This document shows positions 1 to 6,829 of a stretch of DNA of 8,281 nt, piece by piece (the first letter of the stretch is position 1; each line of letters opens with the position of its first letter). The stretch covers positions 1,538-9,818 of the forward strand of contig DEAU01000018.1 of NCBI GenBank assembly GCA_002348705.1, in the 5' to 3' direction. The stretch is from Candidatus Neomicrothrix sp. UBA2974. GTDB lineage: Bacteria > Actinomycetota > Acidimicrobiia > Acidimicrobiales > MedAcidi-G1. The position numbers and the translations under genes are program-made. The notes beneath the pieces are model-generated. The model saw nothing but the letters and a program-made list of their open reading frames with translations, had not been told where the DNA came from and did no database searches.

Positions 1-64
1 GGGACTTGAACCCACGACCCCCTGCTTGCAAAGCAGGTGCTCTCGCCAACTGAGCTACAGCCCC
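1..64 (-). tRNA. tRNA-Ala (anticodon UGC), 3' end cut by window edge
   Basis: Read on the minus strand from position 64, the sequence gives an acceptor 5' strand GGGGCTG, then TA, a D arm GCTC...GAGC with loop AGTTGGCGA, and an anticodon stem CCTGC/GCAGG. The 7-base loop TTTGCAA places anticodon TGC (alanine). A T arm beginning GTGGG TTCAAGT CCC follows. The window starts inside the 3' strand of the T stem, so the last T-stem bases, the acceptor 3' strand and any CCA are outside. The stems seen are perfectly paired, so the gene looks functional. It is transcribed leftward, away from the methylase. In many bacteria tRNA-Ala(UGC) sits beside tRNA-Ile(GAU), either near gyrA or in the rRNA spacer. 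Which setting applies here cannot be seen. Confidence 0.95.
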
Positions 65-112
65 TGGTGCCTGATGGCAGGGTCCAGCGTACGGCCGTGA
101 TCGGGCTCGACG

Positions 113-147
113 GTCCTTCAGCTCAGTTAGAGCGGTTGCCTTGATCA
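113..147 (+). other. tRNA-like fragment (D arm plus anticodon-loop-like bases), possible tRNA-Ile remnant
   Basis: The stretch contains CAGCTCAGTTAGAGC, which has the D-arm pattern GCTC-loop-GAGC of many tRNAs, although the loop is only AGTTA and lacks the usual GG. Seven bases on comes CTTGATC, which resembles the anticodon loop of tRNA-Ile(GAU). The expected 3' strand of the anticodon stem does not pair, and no acceptor or T stem can be closed, so this is not a working tRNA. It lies head to head with the tRNA-Ala gene; AACTGAGC at 48-55 and GCTCAGTT at 121-128 are exact inverted copies. It could be a decayed tRNA, an insertion scar, or chance similarity. Confidence 0.35.
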
Positions 148-1220
148 AATACCTCGGTTCGAAGCGGCGGCTGGTACCGGTGCTGGAGGCGCTGTTCGTG
201 GCATCCGGAGCTCGTACAGCATTGGATCTATTCACCGGGACGACTCGGGTGGCTCAAGCGTTCAAGCGTCACGGGGCGGTAGTCACTGCAGTCGACTCGG
301 CTCGCTACGCCGAAGTATTTGCTCAGTGCTACGTAAGCACGGATGCCCGAGAGGTCGACGATCGCGAGCTGGCTGCAGCGATTGACCACCTAAATGGCTT
401 GACTGGCGAAGAGGGGTACGTCACCGAGGTGTTCTGTCGTCAGTCCAGGTTCTTCCGTCCGGAAAATGGGACTCGGATCGATGCCATCCGTCGGGCCCTC
501 GACGAAGATTTTGCTAACTCACCGCTATTTCCGATACTGCTGACCAGTTTGGTGGAAGCTGCCGATCGAGTCGATTCCACCACAGGTGTCCAGATGGCAT
601 ACCTAAAGGGTTGGGCGACGCGAGCCAGAAAGGACCTGTCGCTGCGAATTCCCGAACTATTGGTCGGATCGGGTGCGGCAATTCATGGCGATGCCCTTGA
701 GCAGGTGCGTAGTGGCTTGCTTGGTGGGTTCGACTTGGTATATCTCGACCCGCCCTACAACCGGCATCGATACACGGCGAACTACCACGTCTGGGAGACG
801 CTTGTGGCGTGGGACGCCCCCGAGCACTACGGCCTAGCCTGCAAACGAACGGAGGTTCGCGACGAGCCGACCAGCATCTTCAACCGTAAGCGTGAAATGC
901 CAGGTGCACTCGCAGAGGTGGTGGAGACCGTCGAAGCCGATCTGGTGGTGCTGTCCTACAACGACGAGTCCTGGATCTCTCGTGACCAGTTGGTTGATAT
1001 GTGCAAAGTTCGAGGCGAGGTGCGAGTGCTTGCCTTTGAGCAGGACCGCTACGTTGGCGCGCGGATCGGTATCCATGGTCCCGACGGATCGCGAGTGGGT
1101 GAGGTCTCCCATACCCGCAACCTTGAATATCTGGTGCTGGCTGGCGATTCGACAATGTTGCGCTGCATGGGGAGGGCGGTAGCCGAGGCGAACGGACGAC
1201 AGTTAGCGCTAGACGGTTGA
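141..1220 (+). CDS. D12-class DNA adenine-N6 methyltransferase, apparently solitary
   Basis: This 359-residue protein is predicted to transfer a methyl group from S-adenosylmethionine to N6 of adenine in a specific DNA site. The family signatures are in alpha-class order. IKYLGSKR at residues 2-9 is the motif X region, DLFTGTT at 29-35 is the cofactor-binding motif I, and a long middle section (about 60-190) would hold target recognition. DPPY at 203-206 is the catalytic motif IV. The conserved tail NLEYLVLAG is at 327-335. The TTG start at 141 is chosen because family members normally begin MIKYLGSKR and no upstream in-frame start fits. Its ribosome site is weak (AGAG about 8 bases upstream). 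No restriction endonuclease is visible beside it, so it may be an orphan or regulatory methylase, though a partner could lie beyond the tRNA. The length is complete for the family. The target sequence cannot be read from the protein. Confidence 0.9.
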   Translation: MIKYLGSKRRLVPVLEALFVASGARTALDLFTGTTRVAQAFKRHGAVVTAVDSARYAEVFAQCYVSTDAREVDDRELAAAIDHLNGLTGEEGYVTEVFCRQSRFFRPENGTRIDAIRRALDEDFANSPLFPILLTSLVEAADRVDSTTGVQMAYLKGWATRARKDLSLRIPELLVGSGAAIHGDALEQVRSGLLGGFDLVYLDPPYNRHRYTANYHVWETLVAWDAPEHYGLACKRTEVRDEPTSIFNRKREMPGALAEVVETVEADLVVLSYNDESWISRDQLVDMCKVRGEVRVLAFEQDRYVGARIGIHGPDGSRVGEVSHTRNLEYLVLAGDSTMLRCMGRAVAEANGRQLALDG

Positions 1221-1361
1221 TCGCGAGCACAACAGTTTGCTAAATATCGATAACCCCCGCGCCGTGAAGTTTCCATTCAGCGCAACTCGGATTCCGACAG
1301 AGTGAAGCTTCCGGGATCACCTAACCGTCCGCAACTTTGTCCGTGATCGGCAGGTATGGCA
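1221..1361. other. Convergent intergenic region with weak repeats
   Basis: The methylase and the leftward xse operon both end into this 141-base gap, where terminators for both would be expected. An imperfect inverted repeat pairs CCGGGATCAC (1311-1320) with GTGATCGG (1343-1350), with a two-base bulge and a 22-base loop. It has no following T run, so it is a poor intrinsic terminator. Two near-identical 11-mers, GTGAAGTTTCC (1264-1274) and GTGAAGCTTCC (1302-1312), lie in direct orientation 38 bases apart. I see no gene or RNA here. Confidence 0.4.
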
Positions 1362-2186
1362 CTAGGCCGCCATAGGACGACCGAAGGGCAGATCATCCTG
1401 CCATTCGGTCAAGAAAGCCTCCGCTCGTTCGCAGGCGCCAATGATTGGCCCATCCTCATGGCGCATCACGGAAGAGATTGTCTCGGAGATTAGAGAGCAG
1501 ACTTCGTCTCTTTTTCCGGCGACCAGCGGACCAATCGAGGTGATGAAGTCTGGAAGGGCCAGCACTCCATTGCGCTGGCAGTGTGCAACAGCCTTCGTAG
1601 TAATCGGAAGAGGTCCGGTGGGGACTATGGCCCGGCAACGCAAACGGTCGGCGACAACGTGGTCGACCATGCCGACTTTCGCTCCAACGAAGAGCAGGTC
1701 GGCTTCGGCGGTCAACGGATCATCGACCTCGACAACCTCTAGACCATTCGCCGCCAGTTCAGCGATCAATGCTGGTCCCGCAGAACCGTCGACTACTGAG
1801 GAAGTGGCATCAGGCTGTGCACTGCGGGCAGCTGCCACCGCTCCGGCGGCCAACATGCTGGGATCCGCAATGGCTTCCACAGCGCCTAGGGAACCCGGTT
1901 CGATTCCCTTACCAGCCATCATTCGGTACTCGATGTCCCAACCAGCTACTTCCTCGACGAAGTTAGCTACCGCAGCTTCCCGATCGTCCGGTGCGGCGTT
2001 TATCCCAGCTGAGATCCCTGTCTCTTTGCGACCAAGTGCGGCTAGGGCGTAGGTAGAGGTGCGGGCTAGTTCTTTCGCACCACCCTGGAGGACCTTTGGG
2101 GCGCAACGGATAAGACCATGCCCAGTCGCATCGTTCAGGTCGATAGCCACGAAGGCGTCGATGTCATTGAGTTTTCTAATAAACAC
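1362..2186 (-). CDS. Degenerate Glu/Leu/Phe/Val dehydrogenase-like protein
   Basis: This 274-residue protein follows the layout of amino-acid dehydrogenases of the ELFV family but is much shorter than a normal member (roughly 350-450). Residues 20-80 resemble the dimerisation/substrate domain, 94-121 (GIEPGSLGAVEA and following) resemble the start of the cofactor domain, and 131-156 form a Rossmann-like strand-helix-strand with GSAGPA where GxGxxG is expected. Residues 162-224, including IVPTGPLPITTKA and NGVLALPDF, match the VxGANGPTTxEA...GVLVxPD section of glutamate dehydrogenases. GISAGIN at 57-63 stands where GGAKGGI would be, so the key lysine is missing, and the PDVGTN catalytic aspartate segment is absent. 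The GTG start at 2186 has GGGGA 7 bases upstream, inside the end of xseB, and lies 3 bases after the xseB stop, indicating translational coupling. A binding, regulatory or structural role is more likely than classic oxidative deamination; the function is unknown. Homology was judged by motif memory, not a search. Confidence 0.65.
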   Translation of the reverse strand: MFIRKLNDIDAFVAIDLNDATGHGLIRCAPKVLQGGAKELARTSTYALAALGRKETGISAGINAAPDDREAAVANFVEEVAGWDIEYRMMAGKGIEPGSLGAVEAIADPSMLAAGAVAAARSAQPDATSSVVDGSAGPALIAELAANGLEVVEVDDPLTAEADLLFVGAKVGMVDHVVADRLRCRAIVPTGPLPITTKAVAHCQRNGVLALPDFITSIGPLVAGKRDEVCSLISETISSVMRHEDGPIIGACERAEAFLTEWQDDLPFGRPMAA

Positions 2187-2189
2187 CAG

Positions 2190-2429
2190 TCAGTCCCCGT
2201 TGGTATTCGTCGACTCATCATCGTGAGCAGTTACCACCTGTTCGACTCGGAAGCGCGTGTCTTCGAGACGTGCCCGACAATGGCGAAGCAGTACATCTGC
2301 TCGTCGGACCCGGTCGGCCAGCAGGTCAACGTCAGTGGCGTCGGATTCCAGAACCGCGAGGATCTCCTGTACCTCGTCTAAGGCCTCGGTGTAACTAGGA
2401 AGGTCGGCTTCGGTCTCCTCGTTACTCAC
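2190..2429 (-). CDS. xseB: Exodeoxyribonuclease VII small subunit
   Basis: This is the small subunit of the cytoplasmic exonuclease that degrades single-stranded DNA into short acid-soluble oligonucleotides. The 79-residue protein has the compact helical hairpin typical of XseB. It starts at LPSYTEALDEVQEIL (residues 10-24), continues LESDATDVDLLADRV with the family's short turn between helices, and ends with the second helix to about residue 66, followed by a polar tail. The GTG at 2429 is chosen over an ATG at 2471 because AGGGGAG sits 6 bases upstream and the conserved region then begins near the N terminus. The gene overlaps the end of xseA by 8 bases, as expected for subunits made in a fixed ratio. 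Confidence 0.9.
   Translation of the reverse strand: MSNEETEADLPSYTEALDEVQEILAVLESDATDVDLLADRVRRADVLLRHCRARLEDTRFRVEQVVTAHDDESTNTNGD
2194..2198 (-). promoter_or_regulatory. Ribosome binding site of the dehydrogenase-like gene
   Basis: GGGGA on the minus strand lies 7 bases before the GTG at 2186 and just inside the 3' end of xseB. Termination of XseB at 2190-2192 would leave ribosomes beside this start, so coupled translation is likely. Confidence 0.6.
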
Positions 2430-3759
2430 GTACGGCTCCCCTGGTCTTCGATATCTGGGTACCCGGCCCATTGTCCTTAACGGTCTGGGTTGTGCTGACT
2501 AAGCCGACGGTACTCGTCACCCTGCCGTCAACAAGCGTCGTGAGCAGCGTGGCGCCAGCAACTATCCCATCAACAGACCGCACTAGGGCGCCATCACTCT
2601 GTCTGGTGATCGACCATCCACGAGCCAATATTCGGGCTGGGTCCAAAGCCCTGAGATGAGATTCTGCAGAGTCCAGTCGGTCACCGTGTCGGTCTAGGAG
2701 GGCTGTGGGGGCTCGCCACAATCGTTCAAACTGAATATCTAATTGGTCGCCGAGGCGCTGAAGGGTGCTGGTTGCTGTTCCAGCAATGCGGTCGGCTAGT
2801 TCGCCAACGCGATCACTGGACCGGCCGAGGGCTGCGCGGGCTCGCTCGGCCACGGCCTTGGCCAGAAGGTTGACCGTCTGATCGTAGGAGCGAACCTGTT
2901 CTACAAGTGCGGCGGCACAGGCAGTGGGCGTCTTAAACGAGGTATGGGATACTTCGTCGGCCACCGACCTGTCCACTTCATGGCCGATTCCGGTCACTAC
3001 GGCGATGTCGAGAGCGGCGATAGTGCGGGCCAAGACCTCGGCATCGAAGGTCGCCAGGTCGGCGGCCGAACCGCCACCACGAACTACGGCCACCACGTCA
3101 GGCCGATAAGTAGCCACGGTGCGAATTGCTTCGGCAAGCCCCACTGGGGCTCCGTCACCCTGAACCTGCGCGTCACACTCGAGCACGTTGAACGGCAGGC
3201 CACTCCGAGCTAACTCGTCGGCGAAGTCGGCGTGGGCGGCCGACCCCAGACTGGTAACCAGCCCGATCCGCAGTGGGGGGACTGGAATGGGAATCGAACG
3301 GTTGGCGCGAAGAAGGCCTTCATCAGAAAGCGACCGGAGTAGTCGGTCGCGCTCAGCGGCGAGACGGCCGAGCGTGAAAGACGGATCAACCCCGTGCATC
3401 ACGAGCTGCAGTTTCCCGTGAGGTCCATAAAATTCGAGGCGCGCCCGAAGGCGAATCAGTAGGTCGTTGGCGAGTGTCAATCCGCCCGCCGCAATCAGGG
3501 TTTGGTCAATGGCGATCCTGTCTCCCTTGAAGAGTGCCACGCTGAATCTTGCGGCAATCGGTCGACCGGGTACGTCAGAAGGCTCAATTAGGTCAAAGTA
3601 AGCATGGCCGGATCGGGCATCGTGAAAGCCTGAGATCTGACCTTCGACCCACAGGTCGTCAGGGAAGATCGAATGGAGGCCGTCCCGCACGATCTCTGCC
3701 AGTTGGCTGACTGCTAGGACTGGAAGTTCAACGTCACAGGATGCTTTTGCGTCGTCCAC
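2422..3759 (-). CDS. xseA: Exodeoxyribonuclease VII large subunit
   Basis: This catalytic subunit of exonuclease VII works with XseB on single-stranded DNA in both directions and contributes to mismatch repair and processing of damaged ends. The 445-residue length is normal. Residues about 13-125 form the N-terminal OB-fold DNA-binding domain, with WVEGQISGF at 37-45. The catalytic domain follows: GLVTS at 166-170, an aspartate in the HADF segment (D178), RGGGSAADL at 227-235, GIGHEVDRSVAD at 257-268 and KTPTA at 276-280. By motif alignment these match the Asp, Arg, His and Asp reported as essential in the E. coli enzyme. A long helical, alanine- and arginine-rich stretch of about 285-385 corresponds to the coiled-coil arm that binds XseB. 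The GTG start at 3759 fits the family N terminus, but its ribosome site is weak (AGG about 9 bases upstream). It is the first gene of the leftward unit xseA-xseB-dehydrogenase-like. Confidence 0.95.
   Translation of the reverse strand: MDDAKASCDVELPVLAVSQLAEIVRDGLHSIFPDDLWVEGQISGFHDARSGHAYFDLIEPSDVPGRPIAARFSVALFKGDRIAIDQTLIAAGGLTLANDLLIRLRARLEFYGPHGKLQLVMHGVDPSFTLGRLAAERDRLLRSLSDEGLLRANRSIPIPVPPLRIGLVTSLGSAAHADFADELARSGLPFNVLECDAQVQGDGAPVGLAEAIRTVATYRPDVVAVVRGGGSAADLATFDAEVLARTIAALDIAVVTGIGHEVDRSVADEVSHTSFKTPTACAAALVEQVRSYDQTVNLLAKAVAERARAALGRSSDRVGELADRIAGTATSTLQRLGDQLDIQFERLWRAPTALLDRHGDRLDSAESHLRALDPARILARGWSITRQSDGALVRSVDGIVAGATLLTTLVDGRVTSTVGLVSTTQTVKDNGPGTQISKTRGAVRE
2436..2442 (-). promoter_or_regulatory. 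Ribosome binding site of xseB (decides start)
   Basis: On the minus strand this reads AGGGGAG and ends 6 bases before the GTG at 2429. It lies inside the end of xseA. It favours the 79-residue XseB over the 93-residue alternative starting at 2471, which would overlap xseA by 50 bases. Confidence 0.75.
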
Positions 3760-3974
3760 GCAGTGAACCTAGCGGGGCTGAAGACGGTGTTCCGGGGCCA
3801 AAATCCTTTGATTTATCGGGCTAATAGGAATAGCGAATGCGTCGTCCGCCTTGGAGCCATTTGCTGAGCGGAGTACGTTTCCGCGGTCGCACTTCGGTTG
3901 GAATAGGTATTTGTCAGAAATCCCAAGGAATCTGGGTTCCAGTGAATCGGCGACGGAATCAAGAGGGGCGAAAA
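3760..3974. other. Divergent intergenic region between xseA and the acyl-CoA ligase gene
   Basis: These 215 bases must hold the promoters of both operons. An AT-rich patch lies at about 3800-3835 and includes TTGATT (3808-3813) and TAATAG (3822-3827), but the spacing of 8 bases is too short for a normal sigma-70-type promoter, so I do not call one. A small hairpin, GCGGA (3868-3872) with TCCGC (3880-3884) and a 7-base loop, could fall in the ligase leader. An ATG at 3837 is in frame with the ligase but probably unused. No RNA gene was recognised. Confidence 0.45.
3963..3968 (+). promoter_or_regulatory. Ribosome binding site of the acyl-CoA ligase gene (decides start)
   Basis: GAGGGG ends 6 bases before the ATG at 3975. 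This is the best ribosome site in the region and sets the N terminus at MTVTAEMATT, rather than at the in-frame ATG at 3837, which would add 46 basic, non-conserved residues. Confidence 0.8.
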
Positions 3975-5855
3975 ATGACTGTGACGGCTGAGATGGCCAC
4001 AACGGGAGTCGCGGCCTACGGGGTATCGACCTTGGCTGCTCAGATTCAAGGTCATGCAATGGTGAGACCTGACCACGTCGTGATGCGGGAGAAGGATTTC
4101 GGCGTATGGAGAGAGTTCACCGCTGCCGAGATCTGGGACACTGTTCTGGACGCTGCTCACGGCCTTTTTGCTCTTGGCCTGGAGGTTGGCGACCGAGTCT
4201 CGATTCAGTCTGAGAACCGACCGGAATGGATGATTCTGGACTTCGCCACCATCGCCGTTCGGGGCATAACCGTTGGCTTTTACCCCACTAACCCGACCGC
4301 CGAGGTGGAATATCTGCTTTCTGACTGCGGGTCAGTGGTGCACTTAGCCGAAGATCAGGAACAGGTCGATCGGGTATTGGAGATCGATCGGCAGAAGATC
4401 CCCAACGTGCGAAAGATCCTCTATTGCGAGCAGCGGGGGGTCCGGCGGTATGACGATGATCGCTTGCTCGATTGGGACGACTTCCTGTCACTTGGCCGCG
4501 AGCATCGGATGGCCCATCGGGGGGCGGTTGAGAGAAGTATGAGCGAGGCTCGTTGGGACGACGGGATGACACTCGTCTACACGTCGGGCACGACGGGACC
4601 CCCAAAGGGGGCAATGCTCACCCACAGGAACGTGGCCTATTCGATGAGCCTGTTTCGCGATAGTTCGATTCGGAACGGCTATCTCATCGGTCCGGACGAC
4701 GAGATCCTCTGCTACCTACCGCTGTGTCACGTGGCGGAGCGAATCTTTTCAACCTTCCATGTTGCGGAGTTGGGCATCACGGTCAACTTCGCAGAATCCA
4801 TTGACACAGTTCAGGCAAATCTGCGTGAAGTCCAGCCCACACTTTTCTTTGCTGTGCCTCGGATCTGGGAAAAGATTCATGCTGGGGTCATGATCCGGGC
4901 TAACGACGCCACACCGTTGAAGCGTTTGTGGTGGAGATTCGGCATGCGTCTAGCTGCCGTAATTGGCCGCGAAAAGGTGGCCAACGGCGGGCTTCCAACG
5001 TTCAAGAGTCGTTTGCTCGACGCAATCGGCCGCCCATTGGTCTTCCGTCCCCTCCTAGAGCGCATAGGTATGCGTCGGTGTGTATGGGCAGGGACTGGCG
5101 CAGCACCCATCGCACCCGAGATCTTGGAGTTCTTCACTGGGATCGGGGTTCCGGTCTATGAGCTATATGGAATGACAGAGAACTCGGCGATCGCGACAAC
5201 CAACGTTCCCGGCCGGATGAAGTTGGGCACGGTTGGTGAACCGTTTGGTGGGATTGAACTACCTGACTCGCAGTTCCGCATCGAAGAGGAGACTGGTGAG
5301 ATTCAGGTAAAGCACCCAGGTGTCTTTGCCGGCTACTGGAATAAGCCCGAGCAGACGGCTGAGACATTTACCGATGATGGATGGCTCAAGACGGGCGACG
5401 TCGGCGAGTGGGTGGATGGTACCCATGTGCGGATTGTTGACCGGATTAAGCACATCATCATTACGTCGGGCGGCAAGAACATCTCGCCGTCAGAGATCGA
5501 AAATAGCCTTAAGACATCTCCCTATGTCAAGGAGGCCATGGTCATCGGCGACCGCCGCAAGTACTTGACGGCTTTGGTTGGCATCGAGTTAGACACGGTA
5601 GGGGACTGGGCGTTGCGACAGGGCATTCCCTATACGACCTACCGGGATCTAGGAGAAAAGGCTGAGGTACTAGAGCTCATCCAAGGCGTCATCAATCACA
5701 CCAACCAGAAGTTTGCGTCAGTCGAGACAATAAAAAAGTTTCGCATGATCCCAAAGGAACTTGACCACGAAGACGGCGAGCTCACTGCTACCCAGAAACT
5801 CAAGCGAACTTCCATGGAGGAAATGTTCGTCGATCTCATCGAGGAGATGTATTAG
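3975..5855 (+). CDS. AMP-forming acyl-CoA ligase (long-chain acyl-CoA synthetase type)
   Basis: This enzyme is predicted to activate a carboxylic acid with ATP to an acyl-adenylate and then transfer it to coenzyme A. The 626-residue length and motifs fit the long-chain acyl-CoA synthetase branch of the ANL superfamily. TLVYTSGTTGPPKG at about 199-212 is the phosphate-binding loop, and PLCHVAER at about 249-256 is typical of the long-chain group. YELYGMTE at 395-402 is the adenine/linker motif, and GWLKTGD at 469-475 holds the ribose-binding Asp. DRIKHIIITSGGKNISP at 489-505 is the hinge and C-domain start. The GELTATQKLKR segment near the end carries the catalytic lysine (about 608). All key residues are present. 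The next gene, a LivH permease, starts in the stop codon (TAGTG, 1-base overlap), so ligase and transporter are co-translated. The ligase probably traps the imported acid. The chain length or aromatic nature of the substrate cannot be told. Confidence 0.9.
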   Translation: MTVTAEMATTGVAAYGVSTLAAQIQGHAMVRPDHVVMREKDFGVWREFTAAEIWDTVLDAAHGLFALGLEVGDRVSIQSENRPEWMILDFATIAVRGITVGFYPTNPTAEVEYLLSDCGSVVHLAEDQEQVDRVLEIDRQKIPNVRKILYCEQRGVRRYDDDRLLDWDDFLSLGREHRMAHRGAVERSMSEARWDDGMTLVYTSGTTGPPKGAMLTHRNVAYSMSLFRDSSIRNGYLIGPDDEILCYLPLCHVAERIFSTFHVAELGITVNFAESIDTVQANLREVQPTLFFAVPRIWEKIHAGVMIRANDATPLKRLWWRFGMRLAAVIGREKVANGGLPTFKSRLLDAIGRPLVFRPLLERIGMRRCVWAGTGAAPIAPEILEFFTGIGVPVYELYGMTENSAIATTNVPGRMKLGTVGEPFGGIELPDSQFRIEEETGEIQVKHPGVFAGYWNKPEQTAETFTDDGWLKTGDVGEWVDGTHVRIVDRIKHIIITSGGKNISPSEIENSLKTSPYVKEAMVIGDRRKYLTALVGIELDTVGDWALRQGIPYTTYRDLGEKAEVLELIQGVINHTNQKFASVETIKKFRMIPKELDHEDGELTATQKLKRTSMEEMFVDLIEEMY

Positions 5856-6829
5856 TGGACATCTTCCCGGTGTTGCTAGCGGCTAATGGGCTTGACACCT
5901 TCGTCCAGACCTTGATCAAGGCCTTGGCTCTGGGATCTCTCTATGCCCTTCTCGCGCTCGGTTTCGTCCTGATCTATAAGGCCACTCAGACAGTCAACTT
6001 CGCTCAGGGCGCGTTAGCTCTCGCTGGTACCTGGTTGTTGTCGATGATCTTCATGGACTGGGAGATCCCTGGCCGCTTGATTGGAGGACCTGGGTGGATC
6101 CACTGGATCATCGCGTTGGTCCTTGCCTCAGCGGCTACAGGTGTGATTGGTCTTGTCATTGAACGACTCACCATTCGGCCCATGATCGGTGAACCCATCT
6201 TCTCCATGGCGGTCATCACTCTGGGCCTCGAGGTAGTCATAAGGGTCGTCGCCTTTGATGCGGTCAACACCACTCCACGGGTCCTCGGGATTCCCTGGGG
6301 TACGGAAACATTCCAAATAGGCGGCGCCATGGTCGCTTGGTCATACATAGCGGCTATTGCCATGGCTGCTGTCGCCTTCATGGCAACGTGGCGATTCTTC
6401 AAGACCCGAACCGGTGTGGCGATGCGGGCAACAGCATTCGACCAGGAAGCTGCTTTAGCGCAGGGCATAAGCGTTGGCCGAATCTTTGCTATTGCATGGG
6501 CCGCTGGGGCTGCCCTAGCTGCAATATCGGGAATTTTCGCGTCGATGCCGCCGTGGGGACCAGCAGGCATGGCTAGTCGAGACGGAGCCTTCTTCGCTTT
6601 TCGCGCTTTACCTGCTGTGATCCTCGGTGGCTTGGACTCAGCTATAGGGGCGTTGGCCGGTGGGCTGATAATTGGTTTCGCTGAAGTCTTTGCTGGCCAG
6701 TACCTCGCTTCTTATACCGGCGTGCTCGGAGCCGGCTACCAGCAGGTGGTCCCCTACGTCGTAATGCTCATCGGTCTTTTGGTGCGGCCATACGGCATGT
6801 TTGGCACCGAGGAGGTTCGGCGCGTATGA
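5855..6829 (+). CDS. livH: ABC transporter permease, LivH family
   Basis: This is one of two membrane-spanning subunits of a branched-chain amino-acid type (HAAT) ABC importer in the cytoplasmic membrane. The 324-residue protein is strongly hydrophobic, with about eight likely membrane segments. The family signature GSLYALLALGFVLIYKATQ lies at 27-45, followed by VNFAQGAL at 47-54. A cytoplasmic coupling loop of the EAA type runs from about 187 to 226 (TGVAMRATAFDQEAALAQG), where the ATPase would dock. ILGGLDSAIGALAGGLIIG at 256-274 and RPYGMFG near the end are also typical. The GTG start overlaps the ligase stop by 1 base, with GAGGAG 8 bases upstream. The stop overlaps the livM start as ATGA. 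The substrate may not be an amino acid, given the ligase next door. Confidence 0.92.
   Translation: MDIFPVLLAANGLDTFVQTLIKALALGSLYALLALGFVLIYKATQTVNFAQGALALAGTWLLSMIFMDWEIPGRLIGGPGWIHWIIALVLASAATGVIGLVIERLTIRPMIGEPIFSMAVITLGLEVVIRVVAFDAVNTTPRVLGIPWGTETFQIGGAMVAWSYIAAIAMAAVAFMATWRFFKTRTGVAMRATAFDQEAALAQGISVGRIFAIAWAAGAALAAISGIFASMPPWGPAGMASRDGAFFAFRALPAVILGGLDSAIGALAGGLIIGFAEVFAGQYLASYTGVLGAGYQQVVPYVVMLIGLLVRPYGMFGTEEVRRV

Noticed and set aside
156..163. GGTTCGAA resembling a tRNA T loop, suggesting a complete second tRNA
   Set aside because: It encodes the conserved Gly-Ser-Lys of the methylase motif, lies too close to the anticodon-like bases, and has no matching T stem.
1441..2052. Plus-strand open frame of 203 codons opposite the dehydrogenase-like gene
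   Set aside because: The translation is Ser/Ala/Arg-rich with no recognisable motif, while the minus strand shows clear family segments and coupling to xseB.
2430..2471. Longer XseB starting at ATG 2471
   Set aside because: It would overlap xseA by 50 bases and add non-conserved residues; AGGGGAG directly serves the GTG at 2429.
3808..3827. Possible promoter TTGATT...TAATAG
   Set aside because: The 8-base spacing is far short of the 16-18 bases expected, and no better -10/-35 pair was found nearby.
3837..3974. N-terminal extension of the acyl-CoA ligase from the ATG at 3837
   Set aside because: The 46 added residues are basic and unlike the family, and a much better ribosome site precedes the ATG at 3975.
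6004..6570. Minus-strand open frame of 188 codons opposite livH
   Set aside because: It is the reverse shadow of a hydrophobic permease gene and has no family features.
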